Source: Bacteroidales bacterium UBA3808
GTDB taxonomy: Bacteria; Bacteroidota; Bacteroidia; Bacteroidales; Paludibacteraceae
Reading direction: 5' to 3'
Length of the DNA stretch: 64,000 nt
Assembly (NCBI GenBank): GCA_002369075.1
Contig: DFEG01000010.1
Span: forward strand, 1 to 64,000
The notes beneath the pieces were generated by a model that saw nothing but the letters and a program-made list of their open reading frames with translations, had not been told where the DNA came from and did no database searches. How positions within the stretch are numbered: position 1 is the first letter of the stretch; each line of letters starts with the position of its first letter. The position numbers and the translations under genes are program-made. This document shows positions 7,347 to 15,399 of the stretch, piece by piece.

Positions 7347-7880
7347 ATGAAAATTGTAGTTTATTGTTCGGCGAAGGATGCGATACCCGAGGAGTATCTC
7401 GCGTTGGGGGATGAGTTGGGTACGTGGATCGGAGAGAACGGCCACACCTTGATCTATGGCGGTGCTACGGGCGGACTCATGTCACGCACCAGCAATGCCG
7501 CCAAGGCGGCGGGAGCTACCGTCATCGGTGTTATACCGCCGCGGATCAAAGCCGCCGGACGCAAAGCCGATAACTGTGACGAATTGTATATGGTGCAGAA
7601 TATGTCCCAGCGCAAGCAGATCATGCGTGACATGTCCGATGTGATCGTCTGTCTGCCCGGCAGCTACGGCACGCTCGACGAAATGATGGACGCCACCTCC
7701 TCCGCGATCGTGGGAGAGCACCATAAACCTACCTTTGTGCTGAACTACAACGGCTTCTACGAACCCCTCAAACAGCAGATAGCACGAATGCGCAGTTTGA
7801 ATTTTATCCCCGAACAGGAGGCCTACAAACCGATCTTCGTGGACACCTTAGAGGAACTATACGATAAAATAAATAATTAA
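7347..7880 (+). CDS. LOG-family nucleotide 5'-monophosphate phosphoribohydrolase
   Basis: 177 residues, the usual length. Rossmann-like start MKIVVYCSAKD, then YGGATGGLM (39-47). The active-site motif is LPGSYGTLDEM (about 104-114), in place of the usual PGGxGTxxE. Family members release the base from cytokinin-type or other nucleoside monophosphates; in bacteria the true substrate is often unknown. It follows gyrB by 130 bases with no clear promoter. Confidence 0.85.
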   Translation: MKIVVYCSAKDAIPEEYLALGDELGTWIGENGHTLIYGGATGGLMSRTSNAAKAAGATVIGVIPPRIKAAGRKADNCDELYMVQNMSQRKQIMRDMSDVIVCLPGSYGTLDEMMDATSSAIVGEHHKPTFVLNYNGFYEPLKQQIARMRSLNFIPEQEAYKPIFVDTLEELYDKINN

Positions 7881-7899
7881 TGTATGAAGGTTCGTGCTA

Positions 7900-7930
7900 G
7901 TCGAGTGTAAGCTCGCTTACGCAACTCGAC
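7900..7930 (+). repeat. two-step hairpin between LOG and GH16-like genes
   Basis: GTCGAGT (7900-7906) pairs with ACTCGAC (7924-7930), and inside it GTAAG (7907-7911) pairs with CTTAC (7916-7920). There is no T run. Confidence 0.75.
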
Positions 7931-7963
7931 GACGCCGAAGCTCCAGAAAAAACAAAGTTTTTT

Positions 7964-9271
7964 ATGAATTTATTTGCAGCCAGACTAACCGGCAAAATGA
8001 GCTCGACCGAAGCGTTCGAGAAAACCGTTTACGAGATGCAGGAACGTGTCGCACGTTGGCGTCAAATCGAGAAATCGCCAGAACTGGCAGAGTATCTGGA
8101 CCTGAAAAAGAAAGTGGAGAGTTCGGCGTTCCAGGAACGCAAGAACGAACTCGTCAACCGCAAGTACAAGGACACCGACGAGGGCCGCAAAATGAGTGCG
8201 CTTGAGCGTCTGAACTCTTCCCTGCGCATGAAAGGCTACAAGTACGCGCTGGAGAACGAGAACTTCCAGGCATTCCTCAAGTTCCGCGACAGCGACGCCT
8301 TCCAAAACCGCGATGACAACTCCGTCTCCGCCTCCGAGCGCCGTATGTACAACATGATCTACCGCTCCGCCTTCTATAAGAACTACCAGAAGGTGCTCAA
8401 CTCGTCCGAACTCAAACAACTCACCGAGCTGGAGAAAGAGACTGCCACCGAGGACTTCAAGAAACGCAACGCCCTCTGGGCGGATTCCAAACGCTGGCAG
8501 CACTCCGAGGAGTACAAGGTCGAGCAGCGCTATAAAGCACTCGCCAACTCCGACGATATCAAGTTCTACTACTCCCAGCGCGAGCAGAAGATCGACTGGG
8601 CGGAGCTCTTCCGTCCGTCCTTTGACGACGACATGTCGTCCTCCAAGAACTGGCAACCCGGTTACGGCTATGCCAACCCCGCAATGAAGGACGGTCACTC
8701 CCGTACCACCGAGCGTCAGGCGTACAACGGCGGTAAAAACACCTTCTACGTGGACGGCCGTATGGACCTTGAGACGCGCGAGGAAACCAAGAAAGCCGTG
8801 GCGTGGGACGAGAAGAAAGGTTTTACCGAGCATGTATTCGAGTACACCTCCGACGTCATGAACACCAAAAAGGCGTTCGCACAGGAGTCGGGTATGTTCA
8901 TGGCAAAGGTGCGCACACAGGGCGTGGGACACCATTTCTTCGGTCTCTCCACCGGCAAGCCGGGTAATCCGATGATCGCGCTCTACCACTACAACGGCTC
9001 GACCCACCAGATGGGTCTCGTCAACGGCGCCAAGACGCAGATGGTTGACCTCACCGGTGTCCTCCGGTCCATGTATCACGTATATACCTTCCGTTGGAAC
9101 AAGAACGAGCTGATTTGGTATGTGAACGACATGGAGGTGCTCCGCCTGCCGAACCGCCTGCCCCAAGAGGCGATGTTCTACCTGGCGCAGAGCTGGCTCC
9201 CGATATCGGAGAAAGGCGGCACCGGCAAACTCAAAGTACAGTGGGCACGCGCCTTCCACTCCGCAGAATAG
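7964..9271 (+). CDS. protein with N-terminal helical region and GH16/LamG-like C-terminal domain
   Basis: 435 residues, no signal peptide. Residues 1-205 are strongly charged helices with repeated words of the kind SEEYKVEQRYKALANSDDIKFYY. Residues about 215-435 resemble the jelly-roll of family 16 glycoside hydrolases: MDLETREE, FAQESGMFMAKVRTQG, then YHVYTFRWNKNELIWYVNDMEVLRLP, ending GKLKVQWARAF. The catalytic ExDxxE strand of active GH16 enzymes is not visible; the corresponding part reads GHHFFGLSTGKPGNP. It may be a carbohydrate-binding or structural pseudoenzyme. Cytoplasmic location is likely from the lack of a leader. Confidence 0.7.
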   Translation: MNLFAARLTGKMSSTEAFEKTVYEMQERVARWRQIEKSPELAEYLDLKKKVESSAFQERKNELVNRKYKDTDEGRKMSALERLNSSLRMKGYKYALENENFQAFLKFRDSDAFQNRDDNSVSASERRMYNMIYRSAFYKNYQKVLNSSELKQLTELEKETATEDFKKRNALWADSKRWQHSEEYKVEQRYKALANSDDIKFYYSQREQKIDWAELFRPSFDDDMSSSKNWQPGYGYANPAMKDGHSRTTERQAYNGGKNTFYVDGRMDLETREETKKAVAWDEKKGFTEHVFEYTSDVMNTKKAFAQESGMFMAKVRTQGVGHHFFGLSTGKPGNPMIALYHYNGSTHQMGLVNGAKTQMVDLTGVLRSMYHVYTFRWNKNELIWYVNDMEVLRLPNRLPQEAMFYLAQSWLPISEKGGTGKLKVQWARAFHSAE

Positions 9272-9327
9272 TTGACAATTGACAATTGACAGTTGACAGT
9301 TGACAGTTGATAGTTGATAGTTGGGAA
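9272..9327 (+). repeat. heptamer tandem repeat abutting kdsA
   Basis: Eight units of seven bases: TTGACAA twice, TTGACAG three times, TTGATAG twice, TTGGGAA. The final A is the first base of the kdsA ATG. No purine-rich ribosome-binding site remains. Confidence 0.9.
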
Positions 9328-10112
9328 TGTTCTTGATAGCAGGGCCTTGCGCCATAGAAAATAGGGATGTAGTGCTGACGACGGCAGAGACGCTTCGGCG
9401 GATCTGCTACGACTTGGGTATCACCCTCTATTTCAAATCGTCTTTCGACAAGGCGAACCGCACCTCCGCCTCGGCGCGCGGGGTGGGAATGGACGAGGGG
9501 CTGAAGATCCTGGAGGAGGTCAAACGCACCTTCGGTCTGCCGGTCCTGACGGACGTACATGAGTGCTGGCAGTGCGCGCCGACCGCAGAGGTGGCGGACG
9601 TGCTCCAGATACCCGCTTTCCTGAGCCGTCAGACCGACCTCCTGCAAGCTGCGGCTGCCACAGGACGCATTGTGAACGTCAAGAAAGGGCAGTTCATGGC
9701 ACCCTGGGACCTCAAAGGCGCGATTGAGAAAATCGAACAGGTGCACCCCGAGGCGGCGCGTGAGGGGCATGTATGGCTCACCGAACGCGGCACCTCCTTC
9801 GGATACGGACGCCTCGTGGTGGACATGACGGGGCTGGTGGAGATGCGGCGGTTCGGTTGTCCGGTCGTCTTCGACGCCACCCACTCCGTACAACAGCCCT
9901 CCGCGCAGAGCGGCATAACCGGCGGTAACAGAGCTATGGTGCCGTATCTCATGCGGGCAGCGCTTGCCGTCGGCATTGACGGGCTCTTCATCGAGACACA
10001 CCCCGATCCCGACAAAGCCATCTCCGACGCCGCCAACCAGGTGCGCCTGGCGGACATGAGAACCCTCCTGGAGCAGGCCCTGCGTTTAGATGAAATAATC
10101 AGTCACCAATAA
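9327..10112 (+). CDS. kdsA: 3-deoxy-8-phosphooctulonate (KDO-8-P) synthase
   Basis: 261 residues from MFLIAGPCAIE. It condenses phosphoenolpyruvate with arabinose 5-phosphate to make KDO-8-phosphate, the first step towards the inner-core sugar of lipopolysaccharide. Visible signatures are GPCAIE, FKSSFDKANRTS, LTDVHE, VKKGQFMAPWD, TERGTSFGYG, FDATHSVQ and FIETHPDPDKA. A TTG two codons earlier (9321) is in frame but is repeat sequence. The C-terminus (EIISHQ) is read into the first unit of another tandem repeat. Confidence 0.95.
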   Translation: MFLIAGPCAIENRDVVLTTAETLRRICYDLGITLYFKSSFDKANRTSASARGVGMDEGLKILEEVKRTFGLPVLTDVHECWQCAPTAEVADVLQIPAFLSRQTDLLQAAAATGRIVNVKKGQFMAPWDLKGAIEKIEQVHPEAAREGHVWLTERGTSFGYGRLVVDMTGLVEMRRFGCPVVFDATHSVQQPSAQSGITGGNRAMVPYLMRAALAVGIDGLFIETHPDPDKAISDAANQVRLADMRTLLEQALRLDEIISHQ

Positions 10113-10152
10113 TCAGTCACCAATAACCAGTCACCAATAACCAGTCATAAAT
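10097..10152 (+). repeat. 14-base (2 x 7) tandem repeat running into a start codon
   Basis: Four units of AATCAGTCACCAAT or close variants. The last (AACCAGTCATAAAT) ends in the AT of the next ATG. Confidence 0.9.
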
Positions 10153-11845
10153 GGAAGAGACCATCACCATCTATTGCAAGAACACACGCTCGTATCACGA
10201 CGTACCGCGTGGTATTTCGCTGATCCAACTCAAAGATCTGTTGGGCATTGAGCTCAAGTACCCGATCATCGCGGCGCACGTGAACTACAAAGTCGAGAAC
10301 CTCGATTTCCTGCTCTACAAACCCAAAGATGTGGAGTTCCTCGATGCGAGTTCTCCGTCCGGCATGAGGGTGTACGTACGTACGTTGGGAATGGTGTTGT
10401 CCTGCGCGGTGAACGAGCTCTTCCCGGAAATGGACCTGCGTGTCGAACATCCCATCAGCAAGGGCTATTACTGCACGCTCCAGTGGCACCGCGACAAGAG
10501 ACAGGACCCCGACGAGGAGCAGGAACCGCCTGTAATGACACGGGAGATGGTGAAAGACATTAAGGAGCGGATGAAACAAATCATCGCCGAGAACCGCCCC
10601 ATCATTGAGGAGGAGAAACAGACCAAAGAGGTGATCCGTATGTTCGCCGAGCGATACAACAACGAGTCTTCCATCTTCGAGACTCTCGGAAACCCCTACT
10701 GCCGTTATTTCCGCATGGGCGGTTTCATTGATTACTATACGAACGTCCTGCTCCCTTCCTCCGGCTATCTCAATGTGTTTGACGTCGTGCCGTTCAAAGA
10801 CGGCTTGCTACTCCGTATTCCGAACCGTACCAACCCAACCGTCCTTGAGGACGAGGTGGCGCAGGACAAGATGTTCTCCATTTTCCAGGAGTACAACCGC
10901 TGGAACAAACTGCTGCGTATCAACAACGTGAGCGATTTCAATATAGCCTGCAAGCAGAACAAGTCTTTCGGACTGATCAAGTTAGCCGAGGCGCTGCATG
11001 AGAAGAAGATAGCCCAGATAGCCGATGCGATCGCGCAGAAACGGCCGAAGATTGTCTTTATCTCCGGTGCGTCCTCCTCCGGCAAGACCACTTTCTCCAA
11101 ACGTCTGCAGATACAACTGCTCGTGGACGGTATTCGTCCGGAGGTGCTCTCCATGGACGATTATTTCGTCAACCGTGTGGACACCCCGAAGGACGAGAAC
11201 GGCGAGTACGATTTTGAGACCGTCAATGCCGTGGACCTGCCTTTCTTCCGGCAACAGATGCACGACCTGCTGGACGGCAAAGAGGTCGATCTGCCGACCT
11301 ACGATTTCACCAAGGGAGAACGCGTCTTCCGCGGTAACAAACTGAAACTCAAGAAGGACTCCGTGCTGATCATCGAGGGGCTGCACGCCCTTAACCCATG
11401 CGTCCTGCCGGACGTACCCAAAGAGCTGACCTATAAGATTTATGTCTCGACCCTGACGACGATCAATATTGATAACCACAACTGGATCCCGACGACCGAT
11501 ATCCGGCTCCTCCGCCGCGTCGTGCGTGACTACAAGTACCGCGGCTTCTCGGCGCAACAGACGATCGCCCGTTGCCCCTCCGTCGTACGTGGCGAGCAGA
11601 AATGGGTCTATCCCTTCCAGGAAGAAGCCGACGTCATGTTCAACTCAGCGCTGATCTTCGAGTTTGCGGTGCTCAAACGCCACGCCGAACCGATTTTGCA
11701 GGAGGTACCCAAGTTCTGCGAGGAATACACCGAGGCGCACAGACTCCTCAAGTTCCTGCAATACTTCGTCCCCGTGCCCGAGCGCGAGATACCGCCTACT
11801 TCCTTCCTCCGCGAGTTCGTCGGCGGCTCGTCCTTCCGCTACTAA
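10151..11845 (+). CDS. TGS/ThrRS-like domain fused to uridine kinase (nucleoside kinase)
   Basis: 564 residues. Residues 1-65 are TGS-like (ITIYCKNTRSYHDVPRGISLIQL), and residues 66-200 match the second additional domain of threonyl-tRNA synthetase. Residues about 290-490 are a P-loop uridine kinase/phosphoribulokinase fold with Walker A GASSSGKTTFSKRL (about 303-316), SMDDYFVNR and LIIEGLHALNP. This fusion is common in Bacteroidota and Firmicutes and is usually annotated as nucleoside kinase. The kinase part should phosphorylate uridine or a related nucleoside; the role of the tRNA-synthetase-like part is not established. Confidence 0.9.
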   Translation: MEETITIYCKNTRSYHDVPRGISLIQLKDLLGIELKYPIIAAHVNYKVENLDFLLYKPKDVEFLDASSPSGMRVYVRTLGMVLSCAVNELFPEMDLRVEHPISKGYYCTLQWHRDKRQDPDEEQEPPVMTREMVKDIKERMKQIIAENRPIIEEEKQTKEVIRMFAERYNNESSIFETLGNPYCRYFRMGGFIDYYTNVLLPSSGYLNVFDVVPFKDGLLLRIPNRTNPTVLEDEVAQDKMFSIFQEYNRWNKLLRINNVSDFNIACKQNKSFGLIKLAEALHEKKIAQIADAIAQKRPKIVFISGASSSGKTTFSKRLQIQLLVDGIRPEVLSMDDYFVNRVDTPKDENGEYDFETVNAVDLPFFRQQMHDLLDGKEVDLPTYDFTKGERVFRGNKLKLKKDSVLIIEGLHALNPCVLPDVPKELTYKIYVSTLTTINIDNHNWIPTTDIRLLRRVVRDYKYRGFSAQQTIARCPSVVRGEQKWVYPFQEEADVMFNSALIFEFAVLKRHAEPILQEVPKFCEEYTEAHRLLKFLQYFVPVPEREIPPTSFLREFVGGSSFRY

Positions 11846-11862
11846 TGGCATACTATTTGCAC

Positions 11863-11890
11863 ATCAAATATCAAATATCAAATATCAAAT
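11863..11890 (+). repeat. heptamer tandem repeat before the SPOR gene
   Basis: ATCAAAT four times, ending six bases before the ATG at 11897. Confidence 0.9.
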
Positions 11891-11896
11891 AGATTA

Positions 11897-12286
11897 ATGA
11901 AATTAATATTAATCATATTATTATCTGTTTTTGACTCCCTGCCGGGAGTACAAATTATCCAGGACTCCGCAATCTATATGCTCCTGGACGAAGCTATCCA
12001 CGGCAAGCACGAGCTCGTGGAGATGGACGGCTACCGTGTGCAGATCTATTCCTCCAACCTGCAACAAACGGCTAAAGGCGAAGCACTGGAACTGGAAGCT
12101 AAACTAAAGGAGACGGTTAATCAGACCGTTTATGTCCAGTATCTTCCGCCTTTCTGGAAGGTCCGTATCGGTGATTTCCGTACCTACGATGAGGCGCGGG
12201 AGTATAAAAAACAGTTCGTTTCCCGGTATCCCGAAATGATGGGGGATACCTATATAGTGCGTGATAAAATTCAGGTGTTGAAATAA
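11897..12286 (+). CDS. SPOR-domain protein
   Basis: 129 residues. An N-terminal hydrophobic leader (MKLILIILLSVFDS) is followed by a SPOR-like domain at about 45-125: GYRVQIYSSN, then VYVQYLPPFWKVRIGDFRTYDEAREYKKQF. SPOR domains bind peptidoglycan that lacks stem peptides, mainly at division sites. The protein is probably periplasmic or lipid-membrane tethered. Its stop overlaps the folE start by one base (TAATG), so the two are translationally coupled. Confidence 0.85.
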   Translation: MKLILIILLSVFDSLPGVQIIQDSAIYMLLDEAIHGKHELVEMDGYRVQIYSSNLQQTAKGEALELEAKLKETVNQTVYVQYLPPFWKVRIGDFRTYDEAREYKKQFVSRYPEMMGDTYIVRDKIQVLK

Positions 12287-12870
12287 TGAACTTGCAGGAT
12301 TTTCATTCAAACCCCGAGGTCTCAGAGGCGATTGCTAAAGCGGTGGAGACCGTACTTCCCAAGATTGGCGAAGACCCCAAGCGCGAGGGACTCCTCAAAA
12401 CCCCGCACCGCGTGGGAGAAGCGCTCCAATACCTCTGCAAAGGCTATAACGAGGACGCGGAAGCAATCTTACGATCCGCCCTCTTCGAGGAGGATTACCG
12501 CCAGATGGTGGTGGTCAAAGATATAGATTTCTATTCGCTCTGCGAGCACCATATGTTACCGTTCTTCGGCAAGGTGCATGTGGCGTATATCCCGAACGGA
12601 CGGATTACCGGGCTTAGCAAGATTGCCCGCGTGGTGGACGTCTATGCCCGCCGCCTGCAGGTGCAGGAACGCCTCACCACCCAGATCAAGGACTGTATTC
12701 AGAATACCCTCAACCCCTTAGGGGTCATGGTCGTCATAGAGGCGGAGCACCTCTGCATGCAGATGCGCGGGGTCCAGAAACAACACGCCATGACCGTCAC
12801 TTCCGACTTCACCGGCGCCTTTACCCGCCAGGAAACCCGCGACGAGTTCCTCAAACTGATAAAGGGTTAA
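12286..12870 (+). CDS. folE: GTP cyclohydrolase I
   Basis: 194 residues. It converts GTP to 7,8-dihydroneopterin triphosphate, the entry step of folate and queuosine-type pterin synthesis. Signatures: GEDPKREGLLKTPHRVGEA, then DIDFYSLCEHHMLPFFGKVHVAYIP with the zinc-binding Cys-His, GLSKIARVV, QVQERLTTQI and EAEHLCMQMRGVQK (second zinc Cys). The 3' end overlaps the convergent acyltransferase gene by 20 bases. Confidence 0.96.
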   Translation: MNLQDFHSNPEVSEAIAKAVETVLPKIGEDPKREGLLKTPHRVGEALQYLCKGYNEDAEAILRSALFEEDYRQMVVVKDIDFYSLCEHHMLPFFGKVHVAYIPNGRITGLSKIARVVDVYARRLQVQERLTTQIKDCIQNTLNPLGVMVVIEAEHLCMQMRGVQKQHAMTVTSDFTGAFTRQETRDEFLKLIKG

Positions 12871-13879
12871 CGCGTTTCCCGATTAAGAACGGGAAGTACC
12901 GGTTGATACAATAACTTATCGGGAATAGCAGCACAAGGGAGATTGCCCACAAGGCGATGCTCCCTATATTTGTGGTCCAGAAACTGAGCGGAAAAATATT
13001 GCATAATATCCCAACCCCTTTGATCAATCCAAAAAGCGGAATATGTGTGCAGAGTACAATCAATGTATTTTGACCGAAATACAGCAACCACTTATGTGTT
13101 CCTGTCCATTTGTCCATTATGGCTGTGACGGCTAACCAAAATCCGACTACGCTGAAAGCCGTTAAATAAAAGAGGATCGGATTTCCAACTACGCAGGTGG
13201 AAATATGAAACTCCGGATTGAAGAAATATCCAATGATGATGCCAACAACCGAGAAAATGAGTATAGTGGCAAGCCGTCTAAATGGAAACTTGTTAATGCG
13301 CCCGCGGAAGAAGGTACTATATTCCGCTCCCGCCATGTACACAGGTAGCATTAACATGGCTGCCGTTATTTCCCATACACCTGTTTTGCCATAGGTGCCG
13401 AGTAGGCAGCCCAACGCAGCGATGACACATGCACCGAACCACCTCACAATCCGGGAAGGGACTCTGCGTAGTGCATAATATATCCATTCTGTGCTGACCA
13501 TACAGCATAGAAACCATAGAGGCCGGTTCTGTACCAGTAACTCTACCTTCCCGCAAATTATTCCGCATAGTGGAACCCACCATCTTGTTTCTTCCGCTTC
13601 ATTGCCATGTGTGAGGCGGATAACAAGCCATAATAGCCAGCATAGAACACCAAACGTAATATATGGGATCAATAGCCGTAGGCTTTTGTGCTTGAAGAAA
13701 GCAGTCGGAGGCATCTCTGTATTTGCGAAAAGTCCGGCGACAAAGAAGAATGCCGGTAGGCATAATATATACGCTATGGTTTTTACTTCCGGTTGGTAAG
13801 AAGCATGGTAGAGCATCACCATCATGGCGGATAAGCCTTTCATGGCATCTGCCCATGATATACGTTGGCTATCTGGCAT
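12851..13879 (-). CDS. acyltransferase-3 family membrane protein
   Basis: 342 residues from MPDSQRISWADAMKGL; a GTG start 13 codons earlier (13918) is possible. About ten membrane segments. The N-terminal signature is SWADAMKGLSAMMVMLYHASY, whose His is the family catalytic residue, followed by LPAFFFVAGLF and SLRLLIPYITFG. Family members O-acetylate or succinylate surface polysaccharides, peptidoglycan or lipids. It ends the minus-strand operon after the EptA-like gene and overlaps it by 11 bases, which suggests a role in lipopolysaccharide or surface glycan decoration. Confidence 0.85.
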   Translation of the reverse strand: MPDSQRISWADAMKGLSAMMVMLYHASYQPEVKTIAYILCLPAFFFVAGLFANTEMPPTAFFKHKSLRLLIPYITFGVLCWLLWLVIRLTHGNEAEETRWWVPLCGIICGKVELLVQNRPLWFLCCMVSTEWIYYALRRVPSRIVRWFGACVIAALGCLLGTYGKTGVWEITAAMLMLPVYMAGAEYSTFFRGRINKFPFRRLATILIFSVVGIIIGYFFNPEFHISTCVVGNPILFYLTAFSVVGFWLAVTAIMDKWTGTHKWLLYFGQNTLIVLCTHIPLFGLIKGVGILCNIFPLSFWTTNIGSIALWAISLVLLFPISYCINRYFPFLIGKRVNPLSV

Positions 13880-15398
13880 ACAAACTGTCTGTTGTAAATA
13901 TATTCGTCTGCCCTTCACTCTCAGTCTCTATACCTACTGAATAAAGGATAGAATGGTACAAGAAATCAGTACGGTAACGCTTCCCTTTATTGGATTTTAG
14001 TGCTTCTATTTTCTTGGGGTATTGTCGGGCATACGCATCGCTGTACCAGACAAAACAAGCCGGATAATGAAGTGCCTCGTTTTCCGCTGCGTGCAGATAC
14101 GTGCCGTCTTCTCCTAATGCTTCTCCGTGGTCGCTGAGATAGAATAATATGGCACAACGGTTTTCTAACCGTTGAATCAGACTATCCACTATTATATCCA
14201 TATACAATATGGTATTGTCATATGAGTTGACTATCTGTTCATTTGTATTATTGGTTATTACACGTTCGGTGGTCACAGGGGTAAAAAGAATGTGCTCTTC
14301 CGGTACGTGCAGATTGTAATACCAGTGACTGCCTATGGTGTGCAGCACATATAGGTTACGAGCCTGGGAACATGCCATTAGACTATCTAACGGTGGTAAT
14401 AGCTGCTCATCGTACCAGGGGTCAAAGACAAAAACTGATTTAGATGCGTTGGGGAAGATGATTGTGTCCGCCTCATGGATAAATGACACATAGGTTCGTC
14501 CGTTATCTTGATTACTGAGCCACGCGCTTCTAAATCCGCATTCTTTCATAGTGGTTATAAATGATGTATGTGAACCGCTGTACGCAGGGTGTAAACTGTC
14601 TGCCGGAGAGAGGATAATCGGAACGCTCGTACTGGTATAGGTGGGCTCGCTGTATATGTGGGGGAAACTGACTATATTCTTCCGTGCAGCAAGGAGTGGA
14701 GTGGTCTCGCGGGCATAGCCGTTGAGTTGTAAGTGATCAGCGCGCGCTGCTTCTCCTAAGACGAACACGACATCTATACTATCGGGCAATGCCTTAACCT
14801 CATAGGGAATGGTAGTACGCTCGCTATTTAGTTGGATTTGTTGTTTATGGTATTCCGCAAAATTATGTACTATGTTGTACGGATAGCGTTGATTGATAGA
14901 CGATTGCAATCGTCCGTTCGCATGATAATATATCAATAATAAAGCAATTCCTCCGAGTGCGTGCAACCATACATGAGAGGGGGACGCTATACGGTGCCGC
15001 CATACGCAAAAACCGACGGCTATTACTATGTGGAGTGCTATCCATCCTATTAGTTGCCAACTGATGACTCCGGCGATGGTACCACCGTTGGTATGCAGAG
15101 TGGCATCGATAATCATTGGCGTGATAGTGGCATGAAAGGCAACGCGGTAATAGGATACCACGGCACCACCTATACCCAATATGGGGACACAGATGTCGGA
15201 AATATATTTATTGAGACCTGTCAGGTAAACAATCCATAGTGAAGCGATACCTAATGCGCAAAGGTATGCACCGATAGTAAGAACCGATTGGACACTATCC
15301 ATTGGGTTGTCAATGAAATCGGGTGCAATAAAGCAGATGGTTACCCATAGAGTCATGCAAACTACCCATATTACGTATTTTGCGTATCCTTGACTCAT
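13869..15398 (-). CDS. EptA-like lipid A phosphoethanolamine transferase
   Basis: 509 residues. Four or five N-terminal membrane helices (to about residue 160), then a periplasmic alkaline-phosphatase-fold domain: VFVLGEAARADHLQLNGY (Glu216 as metal ligand), EPTYTSTSVP (Thr nucleophile at about 253-257), and LSDHGEALGE (422-430) with the second metal site. It should transfer phosphoethanolamine to lipid A or a surface glycan. It starts one base after the stop of the PorZ-like gene, so both are in one operon, which links secretion by the type IX system with modified lipopolysaccharide. Confidence 0.88.
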   Translation of the reverse strand: MSQGYAKYVIWVVCMTLWVTICFIAPDFIDNPMDSVQSVLTIGAYLCALGIASLWIVYLTGLNKYISDICVPILGIGGAVVSYYRVAFHATITPMIIDATLHTNGGTIAGVISWQLIGWIALHIVIAVGFCVWRHRIASPSHVWLHALGGIALLLIYYHANGRLQSSINQRYPYNIVHNFAEYHKQQIQLNSERTTIPYEVKALPDSIDVVFVLGEAARADHLQLNGYARETTPLLAARKNIVSFPHIYSEPTYTSTSVPIILSPADSLHPAYSGSHTSFITTMKECGFRSAWLSNQDNGRTYVSFIHEADTIIFPNASKSVFVFDPWYDEQLLPPLDSLMACSQARNLYVLHTIGSHWYYNLHVPEEHILFTPVTTERVITNNTNEQIVNSYDNTILYMDIIVDSLIQRLENRCAILFYLSDHGEALGEDGTYLHAAENEALHYPACFVWYSDAYARQYPKKIEALKSNKGKRYRTDFLYHSILYSVGIETESEGQTNIFTTDSLYAR

Positions 15399-15399
15399 C

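Noticed and set aside
7985..9355. 456-residue minus-strand ORF
   Set aside because: Antisense shadow of the GH16-like gene; it even translates the heptamer repeat.
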